A stretch of DNA of 64,000 bases from Granulicella sp. 5B5 (GTDB lineage Bacteria > Acidobacteriota > Terriglobia > Terriglobales > Acidobacteriaceae): the NCBI RefSeq assembly GCF_014083945.1, contig NZ_CP046444.1, positions 3,472,001-3,536,000 on the forward strand. Direction: 5' to 3'. A model generated the notes under the pieces. That model did not search any database, was not told the DNA's origin, and saw only the letters and a program-made list of their open reading frames with translations. This document shows positions 9,081 through 19,615 of the stretch, piece after piece. The position numbers were made by a program, and so were the translations under genes. Every line of letters begins with the position of its first letter. The stretch's first letter is position 1.

Positions 9081-9757
9081 TCGCCGCCGAGGACGGTGTC
9101 GAAGAGCAGCACGCAGACGGTGGTGAAGACGACAGCGTAGGCGACGAGGACCTTGATCCAGAGCGTGGGTTCAAACTGGCCGGTGAGCACCGCCGTGGTC
9201 GCCTGGATGAGGCCCAGCAGCGCCGGCATGGAGATGGGCAGCAGCACGAGCGGCAGGAGCGACTCGCGGTTGCGTGTGCGGAGGCTGAGCACGGCGAAGA
9301 ACGTGCCGTTGACGACTAAAGCCCATGTGCCCAATGGGAGGATGATGAGGAGCTTCCAGGTTTCGCCCAGCGGATGCAGGTTGTAGAAGAGGGTGAAGAC
9401 GGGCGCGAGCACCAGCTCGACGAGCATGACGAAGAGGAAGTTGGCGAGCGCCTTGCCGACGAAGAGCGCGGAGGCGGGTGCGGGCGAGAGACGGTGCGCG
9501 TCGAGGACGTGGTTGTTCAGCTCGCGCGCCCAGCTCTGGTTCAGTGCGGTCATCGCGGAGAAGAGCACGGCCACGCCGAGGAGGCCGCCACTGATCTGGC
9601 GCGCGATGGTGGGGTAGGAGGTGGGGTCGAAGGCCATCGCAAAGACGACGACAACGAGCAGTGCGAAGAAGAGCATGCCGTTGAGCGAGTCCTTGGTGCG
9701 CCATTCGAGGCGGAGGTCTTTGCGGAGGTGTGCCCAGACGATGCGGGAGTAGCTCAT
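9077..9757 (-). CDS. ccmB: Haem exporter permease CcmB
   Basis: 226 aa, six predicted membrane helices, the permease partner of CcmA. The N-terminal cytoplasmic segment LRKDLRLEWRTKDSLNGMLFF and the NQSWARELNNH region are typical of CcmB. It forms the CcmABCD complex used for cytochrome c maturation. The start overlaps the ybaK stop by 4 nt (ATGA). Downstream the operon continues to ccmC across a repeat-bearing gap. Confidence 0.92.
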   Translation of the reverse strand: MSYSRIVWAHLRKDLRLEWRTKDSLNGMLFFALLVVVVFAMAFDPTSYPTIARQISGGLLGVAVLFSAMTALNQSWARELNNHVLDAHRLSPAPASALFVGKALANFLFVMLVELVLAPVFTLFYNLHPLGETWKLLIILPLGTWALVVNGTFFAVLSLRTRNRESLLPLVLLPISMPALLGLIQATTAVLTGQFEPTLWIKVLVAYAVVFTTVCVLLFDTVLGGD

Positions 9758-10263
9758 GCGTGCGACTCCGTGTGCACGGTCTTGGTGAGGTCGGCGAGTG
9801 TGGCCTCGGTGGCTCTTAGGTAATCCGCGGGCGCGATGAGGATCTGCAGGCCGCGCTGGCCGGCAGAGATGGAGATGGTGTCGAAGAGCTCGATGGTCTC
9901 GTCGGCGAAGGCAGGGAAGGGCTTCTTTGCGGCGAGCACGGTGACGCCGCCGCGGATGTAGCCGGTGAGCGGCTCGACGTCCTTGAGCGAGGCGAGCTCG
10001 ACTTTGCGGATGCCTGCGGCGGTGGCGAGTTTTTTCAGATCAAGTTCGGAGTCGCCGGGGACGACGGCGAAGAGATGGTCATTGTCGCTGGTTTTGGTGA
10101 CGAGGGTTTTGAAGACCTGCTCGGGTGGCATGCCGATTTTTTTTGCGACGCTGATGGCGGTGAGGTCGTCGGGGTCGACCTCGTAGGCGCGAAGCTCGTA
10201 GGGGATGCCGAGGGCATCGAGCAGGCGTGCGGCGTTGGTTTTGCTGGGGGCCTTGGCGCTCAT
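9754..10263 (-). CDS. ybaK: YbaK/EbsC-family Cys-tRNA(Pro) deacylase
   Basis: 169 aa, full length for the family. YbaK proteins hydrolyse cysteine mis-attached to tRNA-Pro in the cytoplasm. Recognisable features are the N-terminal LLDALGIPYELRAYEVDP, the catalytic-lysine region EQVFKTLVTK and the late GGVTVLAAKKPFPAF and SAGQRGLQILIAP segments. The gene lies between ccmA and ccmB with 4-nt ATGA overlaps on both sides, so it is translated as part of the ccm operon although no functional tie is established. Confidence 0.9.
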   Translation of the reverse strand: MSAKAPSKTNAARLLDALGIPYELRAYEVDPDDLTAISVAKKIGMPPEQVFKTLVTKTSDNDHLFAVVPGDSELDLKKLATAAGIRKVELASLKDVEPLTGYIRGGVTVLAAKKPFPAFADETIELFDTISISAGQRGLQILIAPADYLRATEATLADLTKTVHTESHA

Positions 10264-11000
10264 GAGGTGGCCTCCACGGCGGTGTCGCCCTGGATGGACG
10301 CGATGCGGCCAGCGCTGAGTGTGATGGTGGTGCGCGCGAGCGGGCGGGCGAGCTCGGCCTGATGCGTGGTCATCAGCAGCGTGCGGTAGGTGCCGTCGGC
10401 GCCGGGCTGCGAGAGGTAGGCGAGGAGGCGTTCGACCATGCTGTGTGCGGAGCCGACGTCGAGGTTGGAGAACGGCTCGTCGAGTAGGAGGAGTGGTGGT
10501 GCGGCCATGAGCACGCGGGCGAGCGAGGCGCGCTGGCGCATGCCTTGCGAGTACTCACTGACGCGGCGCGTGAGGTTGGGCTCGAGGCCGACGTCGAGCA
10601 GAGCGTTGGCGGCCACGGACTCGAGCTCTGTGCGTGTGCTGCCGAAGCCGTGCAGCTGCGCGAAGTAGGTGAGGTTCTCCATGCCGGTGAGCTCGTCGTA
10701 GAGCATGGGCGCGTGGCCCATGGTGCCGATGCGGCCGCGCTGTTGCTGCGGGTGCGTGCCGAAGACGGTGAGGCGTCCGTAGGTGGGGTTGGTGAGGCCG
10801 GAGACGAGTTTGAGCACGGTCGATTTGCCTGCGCCGTTTTCGCCAAGGAGCACGACGCTGCTGCCCGTGGGCAGGGCGAGCGAGACCTCGCGCAGAGCGA
10901 CGAAGCTGCCGTAGAGGCGTGAGACGCGCTCCAGGCGCACCGCTGCAGGGCCTGTGCTGGCAGGGCGGGTTGTCTCTTCGCGGATCGGGATCACGTTCAT
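10260..11000 (-). CDS. ccmA: Haem exporter ATP-binding protein CcmA
   Basis: 246 aa from the ATG reading MNVIPIREE; a frame extension of 26 codons upstream looks non-coding. ABC ATPase with Walker A GENGAGKS, signature SQGMRQRASLARVL, Walker B LLLLDEPFSNLD and a switch His in LMTTHQAE. It powers the CcmAB part of the system that loads haem on CcmE. It is the first gene of ccmA-ybaK-ccmB-ccmC-ccmD. It could be mistaken for another small ABC ATPase, but the ccmB/C/D neighbours settle it. Confidence 0.9.
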   Translation of the reverse strand: MNVIPIREETTRPASTGPAAVRLERVSRLYGSFVALREVSLALPTGSSVVLLGENGAGKSTVLKLVSGLTNPTYGRLTVFGTHPQQQRGRIGTMGHAPMLYDELTGMENLTYFAQLHGFGSTRTELESVAANALLDVGLEPNLTRRVSEYSQGMRQRASLARVLMAAPPLLLLDEPFSNLDVGSAHSMVERLLAYLSQPGADGTYRTLLMTTHQAELARPLARTTITLSAGRIASIQGDTAVEATS

Positions 11001-11128
11001 GCGGCTCTCTGCGAGTATAGTGGCCGCGTGCCTGTGCCATGGGTGTCGCTGCGGCTGTGGAACGGTGACTTGCATCACAAGGCAGGTGGTGCTAACGTTT
11101 ATCTATTCCTCTCGCTACGGCGAGTCGG

Positions 11129-11234
11129 ATTTCATGCAGAGTGGTTGAGGGACGAGCCCTGTGACGCCACGACAACCGGACAGAACACAGTACCGGTGTC
11201 AACTCTCTCCTGGATGTTGCAGGGTACATGAGAT
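11129..11234 (+). ncRNA. SAM-I riboswitch (S-box leader)
   Basis: Every core helix of the SAM-I aptamer is visible. P1 pairs ATTTCATG (11129-11136) with CATGAGAT (11227-11234). P2 is built on GTGG/CCAC and GGGAC-GAGCCC. The kink-turn and pseudoknot region reads GTGACGCCACGACAACC. P3 pairs ACCGG (11175-11179) with CCGGT (11193-11197), then GTGTCAACTC. P4 pairs CCTG (11209-11212) with CAGG (11220-11223). SAM-I aptamers turn off methionine and SAM genes when SAM is high. It leads a threonine-synthase-like gene and a sulfur carrier. Confidence 0.9.
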
Positions 11235-11281
11235 TCAGTGGAAGCAGCGCTATACCTCAGGCCGCACCCACGTGACTCTCC

Positions 11282-11346
11282 GTACTCCGAACCCCCAGAC
11301 AAAGAGATAAACGTCACCCGCGCAGGACCCCTTGGCCATCGGAGTG
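11282..11346 (+). promoter_or_regulatory. Putative riboswitch expression platform hiding the Shine-Dalgarno
   Basis: ACTCCGA (11284-11290) is complementary to TCGGAGT (11339-11345), which includes the GGAG before the ATG at 11352. A competing pairing exists between GTAC-AT-GAG on the P1 3' side (11224-11232) and CTC-TCC-GTAC (11276-11285). This suggests translational control: SAM keeps P1 formed, leaving the downstream strand free to cover the ribosome site. No U-run terminator is seen. The model is inferred. Confidence 0.45.
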
Positions 11347-11351
11347 GAACG

Positions 11352-12704
11352 ATGGAAGTGTCCGGTACGGTGTCTCCCTGTCAGACGAAGTATGAGCTGC
11401 GCTGCAACGAGTGCGGCAAGAGCTTTGGCAACCGCCCGCTTTCGGCGTGCGATGACTGTCTGGCGCCGCTCGAGGTTCACTATGACCTGGAGAGCGTGCG
11501 CGGACGGTTTACGCGCGAGACCGTCGCCGCGGGCCCTGCGAACATCTGGCGCTACAAGGCGCTGCTGCCCATCCCTGAAGGCTATGAGCCGGACCTGCCG
11601 GTGGGCTTTACGCCGCTGGTGCGCGCGAAGAACCTGGGCAAGCGCATCGGTGCAACAAACCTGTATGTGAAGAACGATTCGGTGTGCTTCCCGACGCTGA
11701 GCTTCAAGGACCGTGTGGTGTCCGTGGCGCTGGCGAATGCGCAGGCGTTTGGGTTTACGACGGTCGGCTGCTCTTCGACGGGCAACCTGGCGAACTCGGT
11801 GGCAGCGCAGGCGGCGCGGCTGGGCATCAAGGCGACGATCCTGGTGCCGGCTGATCTTGAGGCGGCGAAGATCCTGAACACGCAGGTGTATGGCGCGCGG
11901 CTGGTGCGCATCGACGGCAACTACGACCACGTGAACCGGCTGTGTACGCAGATTGCTGACGAGTACAACTGGGGCTTTGTGAATGTGAATCTGCGGCCGT
12001 ACTACGCGGAAGGGTCAAAGACTGTTGGCTACGAGATTGCGGAGCAGCTTGGCTGGAAACTGCCAGACAATGTGGTGTGCCCGATGGCCGGCGGCTCACT
12101 GATTCGGAAGATCCGCAAGGCGTTCAAGGAGCTGATCGAGCTCGGCCTGGTTGAGCCGAAGGAGGTGCGCTTCTTTGGTGCGCAGGCTACGGGCTGCTCG
12201 CCGATCTCGCAAGCGGTGAAGAACGGTTGGGACTACATTGAGCCGCAGCGGCCGAACACGATCGCGCGTTCGCTCGCCATCGGCAACCCTGCTGACGGGC
12301 CTGCCGCCGCGAAGATGATTCGCGAGACGGGCGGTTGGGCCGAGGATGTTTCGGATGTCGAGATCGTTGCGGGCATCCAGGAACTGGCTGAGACTGAGGG
12401 CATTTTTACCGAGACTGCTGGCGGTGTAACGACTGCGGTGACCGCGCGGCTGTATGCGCATGGCCGTATCTCGCAGGATGAGACGACCGTGGTGTGCATC
12501 ACCGGCAATGGTCTGAAGACCACCGATGCGCTCGAAGGCCGCTTTGCTGCCGAGCCCGCGGTGAAGCCGAAGCTCGCGGCGTTTGATGAGTATCTGCGTT
12601 CGGTGGACAGCTCGCTGGTGAGCGCCAACGCAACAGAAGAAGGCGAGCTGGTGAGCTTCGATGCAGAAGGCGTCGAGCTTACGCTCGTGGGAGGAGTGCA
12701 GTAG
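11352..12704 (+). CDS. thrC: Threonine-synthase-family PLP enzyme (ThrC, or MetM-type O-phosphohomoserine sulfhydrylase)
   Basis: 450 aa from an ATG preceded by GGAGTGGA. Fold-type II PLP enzyme: an N-terminal zinc-ribbon-like segment (Cys18, Cys21, Cys33, Cys36), the PLP lysine Lys119 in TLSFKDRV, and the phosphate-binding loop SSTGNLANSVAA. By homology it converts O-phosphohomoserine to threonine. However, it is preceded by a SAM-I riboswitch and followed with 1-nt overlap by a CysO-like sulfur carrier. That context better fits the MetM reaction, O-phosphohomoserine plus carrier thiocarboxylate giving homocysteine. Family membership is certain; which reaction it performs is inference. Confidence 0.88.
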   Translation: MEVSGTVSPCQTKYELRCNECGKSFGNRPLSACDDCLAPLEVHYDLESVRGRFTRETVAAGPANIWRYKALLPIPEGYEPDLPVGFTPLVRAKNLGKRIGATNLYVKNDSVCFPTLSFKDRVVSVALANAQAFGFTTVGCSSTGNLANSVAAQAARLGIKATILVPADLEAAKILNTQVYGARLVRIDGNYDHVNRLCTQIADEYNWGFVNVNLRPYYAEGSKTVGYEIAEQLGWKLPDNVVCPMAGGSLIRKIRKAFKELIELGLVEPKEVRFFGAQATGCSPISQAVKNGWDYIEPQRPNTIARSLAIGNPADGPAAAKMIRETGGWAEDVSDVEIVAGIQELAETEGIFTETAGGVTTAVTARLYAHGRISQDETTVVCITGNGLKTTDALEGRFAAEPAVKPKLAAFDEYLRSVDSSLVSANATEEGELVSFDAEGVELTLVGGVQ

Positions 12705-12997
12705 TGTCCGTGAAAGTTGTTTTACCCACCGCATTGGCGCGTCATACCGATGGCCAGAAGATCTTTGCATCGGAAGCCACAAACCTGCCGGGGTTGCTGG
12801 CTGAGGTCGATACGAAGTTTCCTGCACTCTCGCAGAACATCAAGGATGAACAGGGCAAGCTGCGCCGCTTCATCAATGTCTACATCAACGATGAGGACAT
12901 CCGCTTTCTCGGCGGCGATGCGCATCAGTTTGAAGATGGTGACGAGGTCATGCTGATCCCGTCTATCGCCGGCGGGTGCTTCGCGGACGGCGATTAG
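12704..12997 (+). CDS. CysO/MoaD-ThiS-like sulfur carrier protein (possible MetO)
   Basis: 97 aa ubiquitin-like sulfur carrier starting with a GTG that overlaps the upstream TAG by one base. It resembles mycobacterial CysO closely through RRFINVYINDEDIRFLGG and DGDEVMLIPSIAGG. Such proteins are adenylated and thiocarboxylated on a terminal Gly-Gly. Here the diglycine (90-91) is followed by CFADGD, so a protease would have to trim six residues first, or the carrier works differently. It is co-translated with the threonine-synthase-like enzyme, its likely client. ThiS of thiamine synthesis is less likely: it is shorter and no thi genes adjoin. Confidence 0.82.
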   Translation: MSVKVVLPTALARHTDGQKIFASEATNLPGLLAEVDTKFPALSQNIKDEQGKLRRFINVYINDEDIRFLGGDAHQFEDGDEVMLIPSIAGGCFADGD

Positions 12998-13097
12998 CGC
13001 TGCGCGTGAAGAACCTTTGCTGCAATGGCTTGATCGTAGACGGGTGAAGGACGAGCTGTTGCGGTGCAGAGGAAGAGCACAGCGCGGCTTTGCATGT

Positions 13098-14297
13098 TCA
13101 ATAACGAATGTTTGCGATGCGACGAGCTGCCTCTGCCAACTCTTCGTCCTTCTTCGCAAAACAGAAACGCAGCAGGTCTTCGCCGCGGTTTACGCCGCTG
13201 GCATCGCTGCCGAAGAATGCGGAACCAGCCACTGCCGCAACGCCGGTGTCCTGCAATAACCGGCGCGCGCGTTCGCGACCATTGTTGCCGGGAATGTTCT
13301 TCGTCTGCGCCAGCACATAGTAGGCACCGGCCGGCACGGATGGCTGCAGGCCTGCGGTGCGCAGAGCGTTACACAGCACGTCGCGCTTGCGCTGATGATC
13401 GGCGGCCACGCCGGTGTAGAAGCTCTCCGGCAGCGCCAGCAGGCCCGCTGCCGCGCCGTGCTGCAGCGGCGACGGCGCACACACGTAGACCAGGTCGTGG
13501 AAGTAACTGATCGCCGGCATCCAGCGCTCGCTGGCTGCCAGGTAGCCGAGCCGCCAGCCTGTGACGGAGAAGGTCTTCGAGAAGCCGGAGATGGTGATGG
13601 TGCGCTCGGCCATGCCGGGCAACGTGGCGAGGCTATGATGCGTGACGCCGTCGTAGACGAAGTACTCGTACATCTCGTCGGTGATGACGAAGAGATCGTG
13701 CTCGATCGCGATCTCCGCAAGCGCTGTGAGTTCAGTGAGCGTGAAGACCTTGCCGGAAGGGTTCGACGGCGAGTTGAGGATGATGGCGCGCGTTCGTGGT
13801 GTGATCGCTGCGCGCAGCCGCTCCGGGTCGAAGGTCCAATCCGGTGCGTCGAGTGGCACGATCACGGGCGTTACACGCTGCGAGCGCAACGTGCTGGCGT
13901 GGTAGCCGTAGAACGGCTCGAACATGATGCACTCGTCGCCGGCATTGAGCAGCGCCATCACCGTGGCCTGCATCGCGCCTGTGGCGCCGCTGGTGACGAG
14001 GACCTGCGTTTCAGGGTTGACCTGCAGGCGGTTGAAGCTTGCCAGCTTCTGCGCGATGCCCTCGCGCAGTATCTCGATGCCTTCGGCACGGGTGTAGATG
14101 TTGTGCCCGGCGTGCATCGCTGCGACCGCCGCTTCAACCACTGCGTGGGGTGGGTCGGTGTCGCATACGCCTTGCGCGAGGTTAATGCCGTTGACAGCGG
14201 AGCAGGCCACGCTCATGGCGCGAATCTCGGATTGCACCTGGTTTGGCGCAAGGTCACTTAGGCGAAGATTGTTCTCGGCGGCGATGGAGATCGGCAT
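13098..14297 (-). CDS. PLP-dependent aminotransferase, class I/II
   Basis: 399 aa, fold-type I aminotransferase. The PLP lysine is Lys241 in SGFSKTFSVTGWRLGY; the cofactor-binding NSPSNPSGKVFT and DEMYEYFVYDG segments are present. Closest in feel to the aspartate/methionine aminotransferase subgroup (substrate not determinable). It lies tail-to-tail with the riboswitch-controlled thrC-carrier pair, which is suggestive of methionine or 2-oxo acid metabolism but is not evidence of co-regulation. Confidence 0.85.
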   Translation of the reverse strand: MPISIAAENNLRLSDLAPNQVQSEIRAMSVACSAVNGINLAQGVCDTDPPHAVVEAAVAAMHAGHNIYTRAEGIEILREGIAQKLASFNRLQVNPETQVLVTSGATGAMQATVMALLNAGDECIMFEPFYGYHASTLRSQRVTPVIVPLDAPDWTFDPERLRAAITPRTRAIILNSPSNPSGKVFTLTELTALAEIAIEHDLFVITDEMYEYFVYDGVTHHSLATLPGMAERTITISGFSKTFSVTGWRLGYLAASERWMPAISYFHDLVYVCAPSPLQHGAAAGLLALPESFYTGVAADHQRKRDVLCNALRTAGLQPSVPAGAYYVLAQTKNIPGNNGRERARRLLQDTGVAAVAGSAFFGSDASGVNRGEDLLRFCFAKKDEELAEAARRIANIRY

Positions 14298-14311
14298 ATT
14301 GAAACGATAAC

Positions 14312-14336
14312 GGAAGCGGCTGGTTTCAGCGCTTCC
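14312..14336 (-). terminator. Possible terminator hairpin
   Basis: GGAAGC (14312-14317) pairs with GCTTCC (14331-14336), and GCTG (14319-14322) with CAGC (14327-14330), with one bulged G and a four-base loop. It follows the DUF3309 gene on the minus strand and precedes the aminotransferase start. There is no strong T-run, so termination is uncertain. Confidence 0.4.
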
Positions 14337-14378
14337 AATCGTATGCCGGAGCCGCGACTATCCCGATGGAAAGCAGGC

Positions 14379-14531
14379 TTAGACGATCCGCAATAGCCAC
14401 AAGATCAGGAAGATCAGCAGGATAGTGCCGAGCGTGCCGCTGGGGAAGTAGCCCCAGTTCCGCGAATAGGAGTACCGCGGGAATGACCCAAGCAGCAAGA
14501 GAAGAATGATGATGACCACAATGAGTTCCAC
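14379..14531 (-). CDS. DUF3309-family small membrane protein
   Basis: 50 aa from a GTG preceded by GGAGG; the reading frame extends upstream but without a ribosome site. Two hydrophobic helices flank a conserved turn (PRYSYSRNWGYFPSG), the pattern of DUF3309 proteins (PT-WPYSR-WGYGPSG). Function unknown; members are common in soil proteobacteria and acidobacteria, often near stress genes. It is divergent from another tiny membrane protein. Confidence 0.75.
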   Translation of the reverse strand: MELIVVIIILLLLLGSFPRYSYSRNWGYFPSGTLGTILLIFLILWLLRIV

Positions 14532-14707
14532 GAGCGCCTCCAGTGAATCGGCTATCGGCAACGAGAGAGGTAGATGCCGATTGGCAGCGCTCTGTTATCC
14601 GGGGGCGTGCGGATAGATTTTGCCTGGAGCGTACAACGCGGCAGCCCACGCTGGCCTCTCATTTCATTGCTTCATGCCGTATTGAATCCTCACGATTGGG
14701 TGCCGTC

Positions 14708-14854
14708 ATGTTTCTATTGCTTGCTCTTGTGCTGGTCGTCATCTGGGCTACAAGCTTCTTCGTGTTTCACGTCACTGGCTTCCTGATTCATCTGCTCATC
14801 GTCTTCGCCGTGATCTCGCTCATTATGCATCTTGTTCGCGGCCGCAGCGCTTAG
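14708..14854 (+). CDS. Lmo0937/DUF5670-family small membrane protein
   Basis: 48 aa, two hydrophobic segments with a short basic end (MHLVRGRSA). The pattern W-x-FFVFHVTGFLIHLLIVFA matches the Lmo0937/DUF5670 small membrane family, whose function is unknown. It is a monocistronic unit ending at a strong hairpin shared with lon. Confidence 0.72.
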   Translation: MFLLLALVLVVIWATSFFVFHVTGFLIHLLIVFAVISLIMHLVRGRSA

Positions 14855-14860
14855 CGGCAA

Positions 14861-14895
14861 CACAAAGGCCGAGCCCCATGGGCCCGGCCTTTGTG
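14861..14895. terminator. Bidirectional terminator between DUF5670 gene and lon
   Basis: Strong hairpin with arms CACAAAGGCCG and CGGCCTTTGTG plus inner GCCC/GGGC. It lies between two convergent genes, so it likely serves both strands. Confidence 0.75.
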
Positions 14896-14913
14896 CATCA
14901 GGTTGATACTGAG

Positions 14914-17340
<2,427 letters not shown>

Positions 17341-17457
17341 AACTCTCCCATGTTAGACGCGTGTTGCAGCCGAACGATGCGCGCCCGGCGTTTGAACGAA
17401 ATTGTACCCGCAATGAGGGCAGGGAATTGCAGTGCGATGACAGTGTTTTGCGCGCAA

Positions 17458-17485
17458 CGAAAAACGGACAGCCGAAGCTGCCCGT
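17458..17485 (-). terminator. Rho-independent terminator of clpX
   Basis: On the minus strand ACGGGCAGC-TTCG-GCTGTCCGT followed by TTTTT: a nine-base stem with one G-U pair, an ultrastable UUCG loop and a U-run, 26 bp after the clpX stop. Confidence 0.88.
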
Positions 17486-17510
17486 CTCTGTTGACTTATC
17501 TGCAAACCCG

Positions 17511-18794
17511 CTAGCCGGCTTTTTCCAGTACCACCGGCAGCGTGATGTCGCGGTTCTTCACCATCTCTTCGGTGATCACCAGCTCCTTTACCTTTTTGTT
17601 GCCGGGGATGTGGTACATCAGGTCGAGCATCAGTTCTTCGAGGATCATACGCAGACCACGCGCGCCAACCCGGCGCTGCAGGGCCTCGCGGGCGATCTCC
17701 CGGGCCGCATCGTCGGTCCAGATCACCTTTACACCTTCGTACTCGAACAGGCGCGCATACTGCTTCAGCAGAGCGTTGCGGGGCCGCGTAAGGATGTCGA
17801 TCAGTGCAGCCTCATCCAGCTCGTCAAGGATTCCCAGTACGGGCAGACGCCCGATAAACTCCGGAATCAGGCCGTACTTCAGCAGGTCCTGGGGCTCTGC
17901 CTGGCGCAGCAGCTCCGTGTCGCGCTGTGCGCGGATCGGGGTCACCACATCGTCCTCGGCAACCTCGCCGATGGCTTTGAAACCAAGAGCTTTCTTGCCG
18001 ACGCGACGGCCGATGACCTTCTCCAGGCCGACAAATGCGCCGCCGCAGATGAACAGAATGTTCGTCGTATCGACGATCGTGAACTCCTGGTGCGGGTGCT
18101 TGCGTCCGCCCTGCGGCGGAACGTTGGCGACCGTGCCTTCGAGCAGCTTCAGCAGCGCCTGCTGCACGCCCTCGCCGCTCACGTCGCGGGTGATGGATGG
18201 GTTCTCGTCCTTGCGGCCGATCTTGTCGATCTCGTCGATGTAGATGATGCCGGATTGTGCGCGGGCCACGTCGCCCTCGGCGGCCTGAAGCAGCTTCAGG
18301 ATGATGTTTTCCACATCCTCGCCGACATAGCCGGCCTCGGTCAGGGTGGTCGCATCCACAATCGCGAACGGCACATCGAGCATCTTGGCGAGCGTTTGCG
18401 CCAGCAGCGTCTTGCCGGAGCCCGTGGGGCCGACCAGCAGGATGTTCGACTTCTGCAGCTCCACGTCGTTACCGCGGGTGCGGTTCATCTGGATGCGCTT
18501 GTAGTGGTTGTACACCGCGACGGCAAGCTTCTTCTTGGTCTGGTCCTGGCCGATGACGTACTCATCCAGAAACGCCTTGACTTCAGCGGGTTTGGGCAGA
18601 TGCGCGGGGGCCGCGCCCGGTTGCGAGTCGCCCTTGTCGTCTTCGAGGATCGAGTTGCACACTGCGACACACTCGTCGCAGATGTAGGCACGGGGATAGT
18701 CCGACGGTGAGGAGATCAGCTTCGCAACTGCATCCTGGGATTTATGGCAAAACGAGCAGCGGAGTGATTCTTCCGGGCCCCTGGAGGTCTTCAT
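17511..18794 (-). CDS. clpX: ClpXP protease ATPase subunit ClpX
   Basis: 427 aa from the ATG ([10 protein letters not shown]) that follows AAAGGAG; an upstream in-frame GTG contains that ribosome site and is rejected. An N-terminal four-Cys zinc-binding domain ([15 protein letters not shown]), Walker [12 protein letters not shown], Walker [11 protein letters not shown] and the sensor-2 region [11 protein letters not shown] identify ClpX. It unfolds tagged proteins and feeds them to ClpP. Unusually, clpX is separated from clpP by a gene on the opposite strand, so it must be transcribed independently. Confidence 0.97.
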   Translation of the reverse strand: MKTSRGPEESLRCSFCHKSQDAVAKLISSPSDYPRAYICDECVAVCNSILEDDKGDSQPGAAPAHLPKPAEVKAFLDEYVIGQDQTKKKLAVAVYNHYKRIQMNRTRGNDVELQKSNILLVGPTGSGKTLLAQTLAKMLDVPFAIVDATTLTEAGYVGEDVENIILKLLQAAEGDVARAQSGIIYIDEIDKIGRKDENPSITRDVSGEGVQQALLKLLEGTVANVPPQGGRKHPHQEFTIVDTTNILFICGGAFVGLEKVIGRRVGKKALGFKAIGEVAEDDVVTPIRAQRDTELLRQAEPQDLLKYGLIPEFIGRLPVLGILDELDEAALIDILTRPRNALLKQYARLFEYEGVKVIWTDDAAREIAREALQRRVGARGLRMILEELMLDLMYHIPGNKKVKELVITEEMVKNRDITLPVVLEKAG

Positions 18795-18952
18795 AGACAG
18801 GGTGAACTCCTTTGTGGGCACTGACGCAGCAATGCACCGAGTCAGACACGTTCATCAGTTTACACCCACGTCACAACCGCGGGGATGTACCAAAGTAATA
18901 CGTGCTGCCCAACTGGGTTCCGGTGGCAGCGAAGGTACAAAACTGCACCTCG

Positions 18953-19558
18953 ATGCAGCGATGCACAATCCAATCTGCAGGAGCCCCCCAAGCCTTGGTC
19001 CTTTCTACCCATCTGGAAGCCGCCGATCTGAAGGAAGCTGAGCGCCTTGCGCGCTACTCCTACTACCGGGTGCTGCGCTTGCTGCAGGAGAAGGACCTTT
19101 GGCTGATTGCAGCTGCCGCCGCGGTGCTCACGGTGACCAACCTGCTGAAGCGCACGCATGTGCTGTGGGGCGAGGTCGTGTTGCTTTATCTGATTGCGCT
19201 GTTTCTGTACGGCGTCAGGCATCTGTGGGTCGGCTATCGCCTGCGTGCGAAGGCTGAGAAGATGAACAGCGAGCCACTCAGCGTGGAGTTGACCTCGGCT
19301 GGCGTGCGCTTTCTTCGGGCGGGCGCGCCGCCACGTATAGCGCCCTGGGAGACCTATCTCGATGCCAGGGCAGGGGAGCGTGTGCTGCTGCTCTACTTCC
19401 AGCCGAAGAACGCCGGGTCGTACGCACGCAGAAAATACTTCATCATCCCGCTGCTGCAGTTGCGGCCCGACGAGCGAATCGAGCTGCTGCTGCAGGTGCC
19501 AGAGAAGATCCGCGGTGAGAGCGTTCAGCGTGTCCTCTCTACCTGGCGCTCGGGGTAA
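18953..19558 (+). CDS. YcxB-like membrane protein
   Basis: 201 aa with two adjacent membrane helices (LWLIAAAAAVLTVTNLL and VVLLYLIALFLYGV) and a C-terminal cytoplasmic domain. The tail pattern (APWETYLDA, VLLLYFQPKNA, YFIIPLLQL) matches the YcxB-like C-terminal domain: a tryptophan-containing strand, then a strand ending in 'iP'. Function unknown. It is on the strand opposite to the clp genes, between clpX and clpP. The start is uncertain: an ATG is used here, and an earlier start is possible. Confidence 0.65.
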   Translation: MQRCTIQSAGAPQALVLSTHLEAADLKEAERLARYSYYRVLRLLQEKDLWLIAAAAAVLTVTNLLKRTHVLWGEVVLLYLIALFLYGVRHLWVGYRLRAKAEKMNSEPLSVELTSAGVRFLRAGAPPRIAPWETYLDARAGERVLLLYFQPKNAGSYARRKYFIIPLLQLRPDERIELLLQVPEKIRGESVQRVLSTWRSG

Positions 19559-19571
19559 AGCGCAAAAGAAG

Positions 19572-19596
19572 AAGGCCCGGCGCAGGGCCGGACCTT
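19572..19596. terminator. Bidirectional terminator
   Basis: A ten-pair hairpin with one mismatch (AAGGCCCGGC against GCCGGACCTT) between the convergent YcxB-like gene and clpP. An A-rich flank on the left gives a U-run on the minus-strand transcript. Confidence 0.75.
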
Positions 19597-19615
19597 CGGT
19601 TGCCTCCCGTCTCGC

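Noticed and set aside
12704-12997. ThiS for thiamine synthesis
   Set aside because: Longer than ThiS, with the CysO-type VYINDEDIRF segment, and thi genes are absent nearby; the single thiO-like gene is 45 kb away.
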